Shown here: piece by piece, positions 27,773-35,638 of the stretch
Numbering within the stretch: the stretch's first letter is position 1
How the letters are laid out: every line of letters starts with the position of its first letter
The notes under the pieces: model-generated
What the model was told of the DNA's origin: nothing
Seen by the model: only the letters and a program-made list of their open reading frames with translations
The model's database searches: none
Made by a program: the position numbers and the translations under genes
DNA from: Sedimentisphaerales bacterium
Lineage (GTDB): Bacteria > Planctomycetota > Phycisphaerae > Sedimentisphaerales > Anaerohalosphaeraceae
Assembly: GCA_016930745.1 (NCBI GenBank)
Contig: JAFGGE010000051.1
Location: 1 to 51,935 of the forward strand
Direction of reading: 5' to 3'
DNA length: 51,935 bases

Positions 27773-29141
27773 ATCTTCAAATTGTTGTCGATTACTCATG
27801 GCATGTCTGCTTATTAGCGTTGTTGGCTCCATGGCCATAGCCAAAGTGGATCTGACTACCCTGCCCCAGCGGGAAACCGTTCAAATTACGATCTATAACT
27901 CGGCCGATCTGACATTGGTGCGGGAATCGCGTCCGTTAACGCTCAAAGAAGGAGAGAATCTCCTGCAGTTTTCCTGGGAAAACACCCTGATCGATCCGAC
28001 CAGCCTGGAGATGCTCCCCAAAGCCAGAATGGATGCCATTACGATTACCGATCTGGTCTATCCTGCCCGCGTCAGGAATCTGGGAATGTGGAACATTACC
28101 AGCGAAATAGCGGGAAAGGTTCCGGTGGAGGTCACTTATTTCACCTCGGGCCTGACCTGGCGAGCCTTTTACATGGGTACACTCACTCCCGATGAGAAGA
28201 CAATGCAACTACAGGGGTATGTCCGCGTAACAAACAACAGCGGAGAAGATTATGAAAACGCCCAGGTCCGCCTGATCGTCGGCAAGGTCCACATCCTCGA
28301 TCAAATCGTCGAGCTGGCCCGCCGCCAATATCCGTATGGCCGGCCGGAAGCTCCCGTCGATAAGGGTGTACACGCCTTGGGACGGGTTTTAGAGGAGAGC
28401 GAGGAACTCAAGCTGGGAGTGCAGACTGTGTTTTTCGCCCGATCCGATCAAGAAGGGTTACTGCGAAAAAAGGAAGTCGTCAAGGAAGGCTTGAGCGAGT
28501 ACTTTTTATATACGATTGAAGGTACGGAAACCATCCCGACCGGCTGGTCCAAGCGACTTCCCAGTTTCGAGGCCGATTCGATCCCGGTCGTCAATCTGTA
28601 CAAATACGATGAGCAGCGATTCGGACGCAGCATAGTTCGGTACCTCAATTTCAAAAACGACGAAGAACACAAACTGGGCGAAACGCCCATCCCCGGCGGC
28701 CTGCTAAAGGTCTATCGCAACCTCGATCCGCAGCAGCACCTGGCTTACATAGGACAATCCTCCTTCAAGTACATCCCGGTCGATGAGGATGTGGAGCTGA
28801 ACCTGGGCGGGATCTCTGATGTGGTCGTCGAGCCGACTTTAATGGATGGTAAGACGGAAAACCACCGCTTCGACCAAAACGGCAATGTGGCCGGCTGGGA
28901 CGATGTCCAGCAATGGAAGATCGAGATCCGCAACACCCGCGACCTGCCGGTCAAGGTGGAAGTCTATCGCCATTTCGACACCCAATACTGGAACGTCAAA
29001 AATTCCGGCAATATTGGCACGTTTGAAAAAGAAGACCTCCGCTCCGTCAAGTATACTCTGGAGCTGGCCCCGCAAAGCAAACAGACCTTCCATTACACCC
29101 TTCGAAGCTTCCGCGGCACAAGGGAACAGGACTGGCAGTAA
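27753..29141 (+). CDS. Secreted DUF4139-like protein, array copy F
   Basis: The 462-residue exported protein overlaps copy E by 20 bp, so it is likely coupled to it. The first 30 or so residues contain a polar stretch then a hydrophobic core (LLMACLLISVVGSMAIA), consistent with a signal peptide. KVDLTTLPQRETVQITIYNSADL begins the mature domain, and all family blocks follow. The linker (DNA about 28335-28470) is again unique. It is the last DUF4139 gene. The open frame of an RHS fragment begins immediately after its stop codon, without a visible terminator, so the end of this operon has probably been rearranged. Confidence 0.9.
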   Translation: MKPPAYKSSNCCRLLMACLLISVVGSMAIAKVDLTTLPQRETVQITIYNSADLTLVRESRPLTLKEGENLLQFSWENTLIDPTSLEMLPKARMDAITITDLVYPARVRNLGMWNITSEIAGKVPVEVTYFTSGLTWRAFYMGTLTPDEKTMQLQGYVRVTNNSGEDYENAQVRLIVGKVHILDQIVELARRQYPYGRPEAPVDKGVHALGRVLEESEELKLGVQTVFFARSDQEGLLRKKEVVKEGLSEYFLYTIEGTETIPTGWSKRLPSFEADSIPVVNLYKYDEQRFGRSIVRYLNFKNDEEHKLGETPIPGGLLKVYRNLDPQQHLAYIGQSSFKYIPVDEDVELNLGGISDVVVEPTLMDGKTENHRFDQNGNVAGWDDVQQWKIEIRNTRDLPVKVEVYRHFDTQYWNVKNSGNIGTFEKEDLRSVKYTLELAPQSKQTFHYTLRSFRGTREQDWQ

Positions 29142-29209
29142 CCGGGCGGGTTTGGAAGTCCTCCTCTGTTCATGGAACCAAAAAATACATTGTTGACATT
29201 GTCGGGGAA

Positions 29210-30202
29210 TTGCCGGTAATCTTATGTGAGCTGGAGGCCGCCGGCGGCTCTTTGACAAATTCCTATTTCTATGCCGATGCGCAGATCCTTTGTCAGTATG
29301 ATCATGGAGCCCCGTCAACCGATGTCTATTATTATGTGCATGACCGCCTGGGCAATGTCCGGATGATGGTCGATTGGGATGGCCAGGAGGTAAGCGTCGT
29401 GAATTGTTACACCTACAGGCCCTTCGGAGCGTTCTACGATGGCGAATGCGTAGAAACGGTCGAAAATCCATTCTGTTTTACCGGCCAGTGGTACGATGAT
29501 GAGATCGGACAGTACTATCTCCGTGCCCGCCAGTATGACCCGATAATGATGCGATTTACGAGTCGAGATCCAGTTAGAGGGAAACTCCAAGAACCATTGA
29601 CTTTGCATAAATATCTCTATTGCCAGAATAATCCAGTCAATTATATTGACCCAGACGGAAGAGTTGCTTTGGTAATCGGAGGTAGTATAAGCTTTAATAG
29701 TGGGGAAGCAGGTTCTGTGATTGGAAACGCCATGACCGTAGGAGGCAACATGCTTGGTGGAGCGAAAGGGTCTGCTTTATCTGTTTGCATGGGTGCCATG
29801 GCAAGAAGCGCAATCCTAACGAATGCTGCAAATATTACAGGTGGTACATTTGGATTTGGTAGCGTAGTCGGCTACAATCTAAAGGATCACAAGTTTTTCG
29901 GAGGATCGATGCTTGGGGGGGCTGCAGGTGTTGGCCTTGGAATAAATTTTACTGCTACTGCTGACTTTGCTGTTTCTAATGCAAATTCTCTTGATGATCT
30001 CAGAGGAGGATTCATGGAAGTAGGTGGAACCGTTCCTTTTGCAAATTCAATATTTCTGAATGGAGTTATTGGTGGATCAATTTCTAAAGGTCTTAACAGT
30101 GACATTTATCTTGCTACAATATCTATTGGAGGCTCAGCAGGCATGAGTGCAGGAACAGAAGCCCATGCATATGTTGGATATTCTGAAGTTTGGGAGTGGT
30201 AA
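29210..30202 (+). CDS. RHS repeat-associated core fragment with variable C-terminal tip (5'-truncated)
   Basis: The product is the 3' end of an RHS/YD-repeat protein. The frame is open from about 29144, just past the stop of the last DUF4139 gene, and reads as RHS sequence (SSVHGTKKYIVDIVGELP) before any start codon; TTG 29210 is the first usable start, so the shown product (330 residues) is a remnant. The core motifs are YYYVHDRLGNVRMMVD, TYRPFGAFYD, FTGQWYDDEIGQYYLRARQYDP, RFTSRDP and NNPVNYIDPDG. After DPDG comes a Gly/Ala/Ser-rich tip of about 170 residues (GGSISFNSGEAGSVIGNAM...) with AT-rich codon use. Tips of this kind are often toxins; no catalytic motif is recognised here. Confidence 0.75.
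   Translation: MPVILCELEAAGGSLTNSYFYADAQILCQYDHGAPSTDVYYYVHDRLGNVRMMVDWDGQEVSVVNCYTYRPFGAFYDGECVETVENPFCFTGQWYDDEIGQYYLRARQYDPIMMRFTSRDPVRGKLQEPLTLHKYLYCQNNPVNYIDPDGRVALVIGGSISFNSGEAGSVIGNAMTVGGNMLGGAKGSALSVCMGAMARSAILTNAANITGGTFGFGSVVGYNLKDHKFFGGSMLGGAAGVGLGINFTATADFAVSNANSLDDLRGGFMEVGGTVPFANSIFLNGVIGGSISKGLNSDIYLATISIGGSAGMSAGTEAHAYVGYSEVWEW
29246..29352 (+). repeat. RHS core direct repeat, copy 1
   Basis: This 107-bp stretch, inside the RHS fragment, recurs at 31013-31119 with 6 mismatches by my alignment (about 94% identity). Confidence 0.9.
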
Positions 30203-30203
30203 C

Positions 30204-30500
30204 ATGGATGTCCTACTCAATGCCATAATTGGACTACTTTTTTTCATTAATCTCATTAGATTCTTATTTTATTACTTGAAGCTCATGAAATTGCTTAGAT
30301 GCAACAAAACTGACCTTAATGAGAATATTTTAGCTAATGCTCAAAATTTATGGTCTTTCATTAATGCAAGCAAGGAAAAAGGTGTTGATGATAAAAATAT
30401 TGAATATTTAAGAATTCAAGTTCGTCAATCATCAAGATTAGCCCTTCTTTTCTTTGTTGCTTATTTTGTTTTTTGCTTTATCGGGTCTTTTTGGAGATGA
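30204..30500 (+). CDS. Small membrane protein after the RHS tip (candidate immunity protein)
   Basis: The 98-residue protein starts one base after the RHS stop, with GGGAG upstream. It has two hydrophobic segments (about 4-25, LLNAIIGLLFFINLIRFLFYYL, and about 78-95, LALLFFVAYFVFCFIG) around a polar middle (NENILANAQNLWSFINASKEKG). No family is recognised. Location directly behind an RHS tip is where a cognate immunity protein is normally encoded; function is inferred from position only. Codon use is AT-rich like the RHS tip. Confidence 0.65.
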   Translation: MDVLLNAIIGLLFFINLIRFLFYYLKLMKLLRCNKTDLNENILANAQNLWSFINASKEKGVDDKNIEYLRIQVRQSSRLALLFFVAYFVFCFIGSFWR

Positions 30501-30504
30501 CTAT

Positions 30505-30840
30505 ATGCTCGAAGATGTTAGGATGATTTTGAATGAACCATTCCATGTTCAGTTTTTTATATTTCTTGGCCTGTCGTTTTTTCTTGGGCTTTTGTTTATA
30601 GGTCTGAGTGCAGTATTCTTTTCTTCAAGAATTCAACGGCATTTAAAAAAGAATTATTATGATCAATGGAAGTTAAGCAAGGGAACTAGTCAAGAACGCA
30701 AAAGGGTTGTCGTCCCCAGAGATGCTTTTTACAACAAAATTGTAAAGCAACAACGGAAAGTCCACTGCTGGATTACATATATATGGATTGCTGCCGTGCT
30801 CATAGGAGGATTGCTTCTCTACATAAATAAAAACACCTGA
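30505..30840 (+). CDS. Small membrane protein, second gene after the RHS tip
   Basis: The 111-residue protein starts 4 bp after the preceding gene at ATG 30505, which has GGAG nine bases upstream (the frame also extends back into the previous gene). Two hydrophobic segments are present (about 16-40, VQFFIFLGLSFFLGLLFIGLSAVFF, and about 89-106, CWITYIWIAAVLIGGLLLY), separated by a basic region (QRHLKKNYYDQWKLSKG). No family is recognised. It probably forms a unit with the RHS tip and the other small membrane protein. It could be a second immunity protein or an unrelated envelope protein. Confidence 0.62.
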   Translation: MLEDVRMILNEPFHVQFFIFLGLSFFLGLLFIGLSAVFFSSRIQRHLKKNYYDQWKLSKGTSQERKRVVVPRDAFYNKIVKQQRKVHCWITYIWIAAVLIGGLLLYINKNT

Positions 30841-31012
30841 TACTGGTATTTATACTTCTCTGGTAGATACTCCCTATAATTGAACATTGTTAAGTGGAGA
30901 GATCTGGAGCAATGTTGTATTATATTGTAAGTTTTCGGCAGGCCTGAATGATATAGGGGACAGCCACCATTATACATTCTATTCTTAAACGACTGTCTCT
31001 GGTTTATGTTAA
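30841..31012. other. AT-rich spacer after the RHS module
   Basis: No gene, RNA or promoter is recognised. The sequence has many stops in all frames and separates the membrane-protein gene from the second RHS core repeat. Confidence 0.5.
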
Positions 31013-31119
31013 GGTTCTTTGACAAATTCCTATTTTCATGCCGATGCCCAGATCCTCTGTCAGTATGATCATGGCGCCCCGTCAACCGATGTCTATTATT
31101 ATGTGCATGACCGCCTGGG
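31013..31119 (+). repeat. RHS core direct repeat, copy 2 (orphan remnant)
   Basis: This is a 107-bp copy of 29246-29352 with 6 differences. It encodes an internal piece of an RHS core (SLTNSYFHADAQILCQYDHGAPSTDVYYYVHDRLG) but is not part of an intact gene: homology stops after CGCCTGGG and stop codons surround it. It looks like the leftover 5' edge of another tip. Confidence 0.88.
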
Positions 31120-31690
31120 TAAAGACCATACGAGGTGGCCCTCGATTGCTTCGAAATTTCCAGTTCAGTAATCTGAGCGGCAGGCACACCTGTCAACTAT
31201 TGACACCTACCCCACTTCCAACCTTTTGCCACTCAGTGGCAAAAAGTTCCCAGCATAAATTCCCCCCGGTGAAAAAAGCCCTATTTCAGGAGTCCCACAG
31301 AGTTCAAAAATGGGACCCGTATTTAATGATACCACAGGGCGGGGTGTTGAATAAAAAGAATTCTTATTTCCCACCACTCTAAATCCACTATCCCTCAATA
31401 AAAACCTGTCGATACTCCCCCCATCAAATATTTTCTTATTTTTTTGCCGCACTTTATTTATCCATTATCTCACCCTACTCTCACTGCCCCCCATTTCTGG
31501 GGCGCAAAAAGGTGTCAGGAACCTTTTATTGATACGGCTTTTCAGTTTTCTATTCTCCAACCAAACACATGATCCTTTTCGCAACTCCTCGTGTTAAGTC
31601 CCCTTCTTATCCGGACGAAACAGGTTCCATGTGCGCAGCACTGCTGCGCAACGACCGATAATACGGCTCTACAATGCAAAGGATGGTACC
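31120..31690. other. Non-coding scar region with small palindromes
   Basis: No credible gene is seen in these 570 bp. There is a 10-bp palindrome arm pair TTTTGCCACT/AGTGGCAAAA at 31224-31244 and a GCCCC/GGGGC hairpin at 31486-31503. TGACACCT at 31201 and AGGTGTCA at 31510 face each other, but the match is too short to call an insertion sequence. The region may be a decayed mobile element or RHS debris. Confidence 0.45.
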
Positions 31691-32884
31691 ATGGCGCTGA
31701 TTGAAGTTCGAACGACCGCTACCGGGACCGAAGCGGCGGATGTTCTGTTTGTCACCAACCAGCAGTCCATTCCTTCCCGGCTGGTTCAGCACCTGGAAGA
31801 AAAGGGATATGTCTGGGCCAAAGTAGCCGTGTCGGTTTTTACCGGACTCATCGACGAACTCCGCTCCACAGGCACCGTCGTGATCGACACGACCGAGATC
31901 GAAGAACCGCAGCGAAACGGCTTTCTGCAGGCCCTGCGAAAACTGGAACAATATCACATCGCGGCCATCTTCCTGAACAACGAAATCGACTTTCCTTTTG
32001 CCGAATACAAACTGGCCACCATGCTCCAGTCGGCGTCGCTGGAAGAGATCGTCGGTCGGATCGAGACCAACGTAGCCTATCATAAAAATCTGTCCCTGGC
32101 TCGCATCGCCCCGGCGGCCGATACCGCCGAAACCCTGCCCCCGGACACGATCGAACAGCTCAAGATGGCCGGCGAGGTCCAGCGAAGCTTCCTGCCGCGG
32201 CGACTGCCCAACAGCGATCTGCTCCGCTGGTCGGTCATGTTCCGCCCGGCCGACTGGGTCAGCGGCGATATTTACGACATCGCACGCCTGGACGAACAGC
32301 ATATCGGTTTTTACATCGCCGATGCCGTCGGGCATTCCCTGCCCGCCGCCCTGCTGACCATGTTTCTCAAACACGCCATCATCCTGCGGGAAACGCGGGG
32401 CAAGGAATATCGTATCTTCGCTCCCACCGACGTCATCCGGGAGGCCAACGACCGCATGGCGGCCCAGGAGCTGAAAGGCTGCCTGTTCGCCACCTGCTGC
32501 TACGGATTGCTGAATTTCCGGACGATGCAGCTTACGTTTGCCCGCGCCGGCCATCCCTATCCCATCCTGATCCGTCCCGGCCAGGCCCCGATCCAACTGG
32601 AAAGCCGCGGAGGCCTCCTGGGCGTATTCGGACAGGCCGATTTCCAGCAGCGCAGCATGCAGCTGGCCTCCGGCGACAGGCTCCTGTTCTACTCGGACGG
32701 CTGCGAATCGCTGATCGGAGGATGCAACGAGGACGGGCACTTTGAATTTAGCGATCAATTCATGGCCATCGCCGATCTGGATGTGGAAGAAATGATCGAA
32801 CGGCTCGACCATCTGGCCGCCGGCAGAAATATCCCCCACAGCGAACGCGACGACATGACCGCGATCGGTCTGCAAATTCTGTAG
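31691..32884 (+). CDS. SpoIIE/RsbU-type serine phosphatase with N-terminal receiver-like domain
   Basis: The 397-residue cytoplasmic protein is a PP2C-type phosphatase of the SpoIIE family, which dephosphorylates anti-sigma antagonist (STAS) proteins. ATG 31691 has AAAGGATGG upstream and is preferred over a longer frame. The first about 130 residues resemble a response-regulator fold lacking the usual acidic pocket (VLFVTNQQSIPSRLVQHLEEKGY, TVVIDTTEI). The phosphatase domain (about 155-397) shows AGEVQRSFLPRRLPN, SGDIYDI and IADAVGHSLPAALLTMFLK with the metal-binding Asp residues, and ends SERDDMTAIGLQIL. It is followed by an FHA-GAF gene. No STAS/RsbW-type partner is in the window. Confidence 0.9.
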   Translation: MALIEVRTTATGTEAADVLFVTNQQSIPSRLVQHLEEKGYVWAKVAVSVFTGLIDELRSTGTVVIDTTEIEEPQRNGFLQALRKLEQYHIAAIFLNNEIDFPFAEYKLATMLQSASLEEIVGRIETNVAYHKNLSLARIAPAADTAETLPPDTIEQLKMAGEVQRSFLPRRLPNSDLLRWSVMFRPADWVSGDIYDIARLDEQHIGFYIADAVGHSLPAALLTMFLKHAIILRETRGKEYRIFAPTDVIREANDRMAAQELKGCLFATCCYGLLNFRTMQLTFARAGHPYPILIRPGQAPIQLESRGGLLGVFGQADFQQRSMQLASGDRLLFYSDGCESLIGGCNEDGHFEFSDQFMAIADLDVEEMIERLDHLAAGRNIPHSERDDMTAIGLQIL

Positions 32885-32922
32885 GAACACCAAGACAAAT
32901 TCCTGCAAAACCCGACTTCCAT

Positions 32923-32952
32923 TTGACAATTCGCCCCGTTTTGTGTCATAAT
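32923..32952 (+). promoter_or_regulatory. Sigma-70-type promoter for the FHA-GAF gene
   Basis: A perfect TTGACA (32923-32928) and CATAAT (32947-32952) are 18 bases apart, 44 bp before ATG 32996, with GGGAGG as ribosome site. The FHA-GAF gene can therefore be transcribed independently of the phosphatase gene in front. Confidence 0.75.
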
Positions 32953-32995
32953 ACAGAACAGAGGCGCGAAAGCGGTCGCAGGATGGGAGGCCGAG

Positions 32996-33949
32996 ATGAA
33001 ACTGGTGGTCAGGCTGCCTGACGGTTCGACGCAGGAATATCCTTTCGAAAAGGGCCCGGTCTATATCGGACGACAGATGGGAAGCACGATCTTTCTGCCG
33101 GCCCTGAGCGTTTCGCGGCAGCACGCCGTCCTGTTTGCCACGGATGCCGGCCAGTGGATCCTCGAAGATCTGGATTCCGCCAATAAAACCTACCTGAACG
33201 ATGTGGCGATTCATAAATCGCATATCAAGGCCGGCGACACCATCCGGATCACCGAGTACCGAATCGATGTCGTTCCGGAAGCCGCCCCCGCCCCCGGAGT
33301 TGAGGAAAAGGCAAAACCGTCTGCTGTCCTCCCGTCCCCGGCGGACACAGAATCTGTGCCCGAACCGGACAACCCATCGAAAGCCCGGCCGCTCCCCCCA
33401 CCTATGGAAGACACCCTGGTCATGGTGCATCATGATGTGACGGTCCTGGAACGTAAAATCGACACCAAATCCGCTGAAGAGATCCACCTGCCCGCCCGTC
33501 GATTCGGCGATTTGGATCGGGCCGCGGCGACTTTTTGTCGGGTACGGGACATGCAGGAACTGCACCGCGGTATTTTAGAAGTCATACTGCGCCAATTGCA
33601 CGCCTTCAGGGCATGGGCCTGTCTGCGAAAGAACCCCGAACAAAAGATGGACATCGAGGGCGGTCGGGATATCACCACGGTTCGGGTCGACAGGGGGCAG
33701 TTAATCATGCAGGAGATCATCGACAATGCCATCGAAAAAGGCCATTATCACCTTGTTCCGCAAATCCCCCGCCAGATCAATCAGGGCCGAATCCGCTCGG
33801 CCATTGTCGCTCCGATCCTGCGGGATGTAGGCTGTTACGGCGTGCTCTATGCCGAGAACAGCACCGACCACGAGCATTATTCACGGCAGGACCTGGATTA
33901 CCTGATTCTGCTTTCCATCCTTGTTGCCGCCGTCATCGACAAAGCATAA
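32996..33949 (+). CDS. FHA-GAF domain signalling protein
   Basis: The 317-residue soluble protein has an N-terminal FHA domain (about 1-95: GPVYIGRQMGSTIFLPALSVSRQHAVL and SANKTYLNDVAI), which binds phosphothreonine peptides. A Pro/Ala-rich linker (about 96-150) follows, then a GAF domain (about 170-317: RRFGDLDRAAATFCRV, SAIVAPILRDVGCYGVLYAENS, RQDLDYLILLSILVAAVID). The FHA signature GR...S.SRxHA is intact. The arrangement resembles input modules of FHA-GAF guanylate cyclases or phosphatases, but no output domain is present. Adjacent to the SpoIIE-type phosphatase, it may take part in the same Ser/Thr phosphorylation pathway; that is inferred from position. Confidence 0.9.
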   Translation: MKLVVRLPDGSTQEYPFEKGPVYIGRQMGSTIFLPALSVSRQHAVLFATDAGQWILEDLDSANKTYLNDVAIHKSHIKAGDTIRITEYRIDVVPEAAPAPGVEEKAKPSAVLPSPADTESVPEPDNPSKARPLPPPMEDTLVMVHHDVTVLERKIDTKSAEEIHLPARRFGDLDRAAATFCRVRDMQELHRGILEVILRQLHAFRAWACLRKNPEQKMDIEGGRDITTVRVDRGQLIMQEIIDNAIEKGHYHLVPQIPRQINQGRIRSAIVAPILRDVGCYGVLYAENSTDHEHYSRQDLDYLILLSILVAAVIDKA

Positions 33950-33972
33950 TGTAACAGACTATCATCACCGAG

Positions 33973-35616
33973 CTATTGCCCCAAATTTCTTCCTTCCTCA
34001 GGAGCGCTGGAAGACCCCCGAATCGTATGAAAAAAAGTCCTGGCGCCCTGTATCATCAGATCGGTCAGCTCACCGCCGCTTTGGGCGATATCCACAATTC
34101 CCTGCACCAGTCCTTCTTTGATATCCTCCAGGACCTCCTTGCGAACCAATTTGTCCGAAGAATCCGCATAATCGCCTTCCACACGGACTCGGTTCAGTTT
34201 GTCTTTGAATCCTACCAGGACCTTGACAAGAGGGATTTTTTGAAGGACGCTCTGGACGACTTTCAGGGGAACGGCGATGACATAAAGATCCACCCTTTTA
34301 TCAAGGATATCAATCCATCCTCCGGGTTCCACAAGGATCGCCGCCAGACGATTGGAAACCTGGCCTTGCCGGATCGTGATTCTTGTTCCGTGCGTCATAA
34401 AGACGGCAAATCCGTCGGACATTTCCAGCGGATTTCTTTCGGATAAACCCAGCAATTCGAATATTCGCCGCATAATCCTCGACGCCGACAAGTTGGCGTC
34501 CTGCATGAGCAGTAAACCATATCCATAATACTCTTCTCTGTCGGGACCTGTCCCGACAAAGACATAATCCAAATCGATCCGGCCTCGATCCATCCCGCCT
34601 CGCAATGCAATATGATGCGACAACTTTTCCAGATCAAGCCCCCGGACCAGGACCTGGCCCTGCATGGAGACCGGATCCAAACCGTCGAAATCCGCTTCCA
34701 CAGAGGCATGGATATCCGCCCCGCAGAAGCCCAATGCCATCCCCGGACTGTACAAATGATTCCCTGCGATATGCAAATCACCCGCAAAGTCATCGACTAA
34801 GATCTCTCCGGAAGGCTGCAGCACATCCCATTCTGAAAAAAACACATCTCCATAAGCCTGAAGATCGCTTGGTTTTTCCAGGTTCCCATTTACAATAAGG
34901 TCCGTGGAAACAATCCCTCGACCCCGATAGAAGCTCCCTTCGGCCAGAAGAGGAAGAACCAGGGCCAATTCTTCCTCCTGAAATCGATGATGCAATTTCA
35001 CATTCGCTTCATAATCACGATTAAGAAGGTTTAATGTTACGACAGCATGAAGGGCCTCTCGACTGTCCGGAACGATTTGTCGATCCGCCTTGAACACAAT
35101 TCGCTGCGGATCAAGATCCGCAGTAAGATGAAATTGCCCGTAATGGAGGATCATCTCGTCCGGATCGACAAGATGGAAGGAAACCTGCTCCATAGAACAA
35201 CGTTGGATGCCGACCAAACCGGTTTTATCGGTGTCCGACTTCAAGACAGGAATCGACACTTTCGGCGGATCGTCGCAATACAAATACACCTCGGCGGTCT
35301 CCATCCAAATTGCCTGCGGAGTCGGTTTCCACGCGGGCCATTCCTCGAACTCAATAAAAACCGTTTCCGTCCGGGCCCAGATCCGATCCTGCCGGTCCAA
35401 AAAGGCCACATCGTGGAGCTGGGCCGGGGCGAGAAAATAAAAGGAGGCTTCACCTGCCTTAACGGTCCCGTCCCAGCGGGGCTCGACCGCACGGAGAAAT
35501 TTGTCGCGGACCCATTTCGGGCCCAGCCAGAATTTGAGAACCACGCCTCCTGTCCCGACCAGAAGGATCGCGAGAAAGACCGCTATCGACACCAGTTTCA
35601 AGGATCGTTTCAGCAT
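33973..35616 (-). CDS. AsmA/TamB-like envelope protein
   Basis: The 547-residue protein has one N-terminal membrane helix (about 5-28, LKLVSIAVFLAILLVGTGGVVL) and a long periplasmic part rich in beta strands and GxI/DxD turns, with a C-terminal stretch (VPLKVVQSVLQKIPLVKVLVG) similar to AsmA-type domains. AsmA-like proteins are thought to move phospholipids between membranes. The assignment is by pattern, not by a strong motif. The frame can also start at 35652, overlapping the PEBP stop by 14 bp, with GGGGA in front; ATG 35616 puts the membrane helix at the very N-terminus. It forms a two-gene unit with the PEBP gene. Confidence 0.72.
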   Translation of the reverse strand: MLKRSLKLVSIAVFLAILLVGTGGVVLKFWLGPKWVRDKFLRAVEPRWDGTVKAGEASFYFLAPAQLHDVAFLDRQDRIWARTETVFIEFEEWPAWKPTPQAIWMETAEVYLYCDDPPKVSIPVLKSDTDKTGLVGIQRCSMEQVSFHLVDPDEMILHYGQFHLTADLDPQRIVFKADRQIVPDSREALHAVVTLNLLNRDYEANVKLHHRFQEEELALVLPLLAEGSFYRGRGIVSTDLIVNGNLEKPSDLQAYGDVFFSEWDVLQPSGEILVDDFAGDLHIAGNHLYSPGMALGFCGADIHASVEADFDGLDPVSMQGQVLVRGLDLEKLSHHIALRGGMDRGRIDLDYVFVGTGPDREEYYGYGLLLMQDANLSASRIMRRIFELLGLSERNPLEMSDGFAVFMTHGTRITIRQGQVSNRLAAILVEPGGWIDILDKRVDLYVIAVPLKVVQSVLQKIPLVKVLVGFKDKLNRVRVEGDYADSSDKLVRKEVLEDIKEGLVQGIVDIAQSGGELTDLMIQGARTFFHTIRGSSSAPEEGRNLGQ

Positions 35617-35638
35617 TCTACTTTCGCCCAATCCGCTT

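Noticed and set aside
31201..31517. TGACACCT/AGGTGTCA inverted pair as ends of a small mobile element
   Set aside because: Eight bases across about 300 bp can occur by chance. There is no transposase, no matching target duplication and no extended terminal similarity.
31607..33565. Minus-strand ORF of 652 codons opposite the phosphatase and FHA genes
   Set aside because: It spans two real genes with clear domains on the other strand. The sequence is His/Gly/Asp-rich without motifs.
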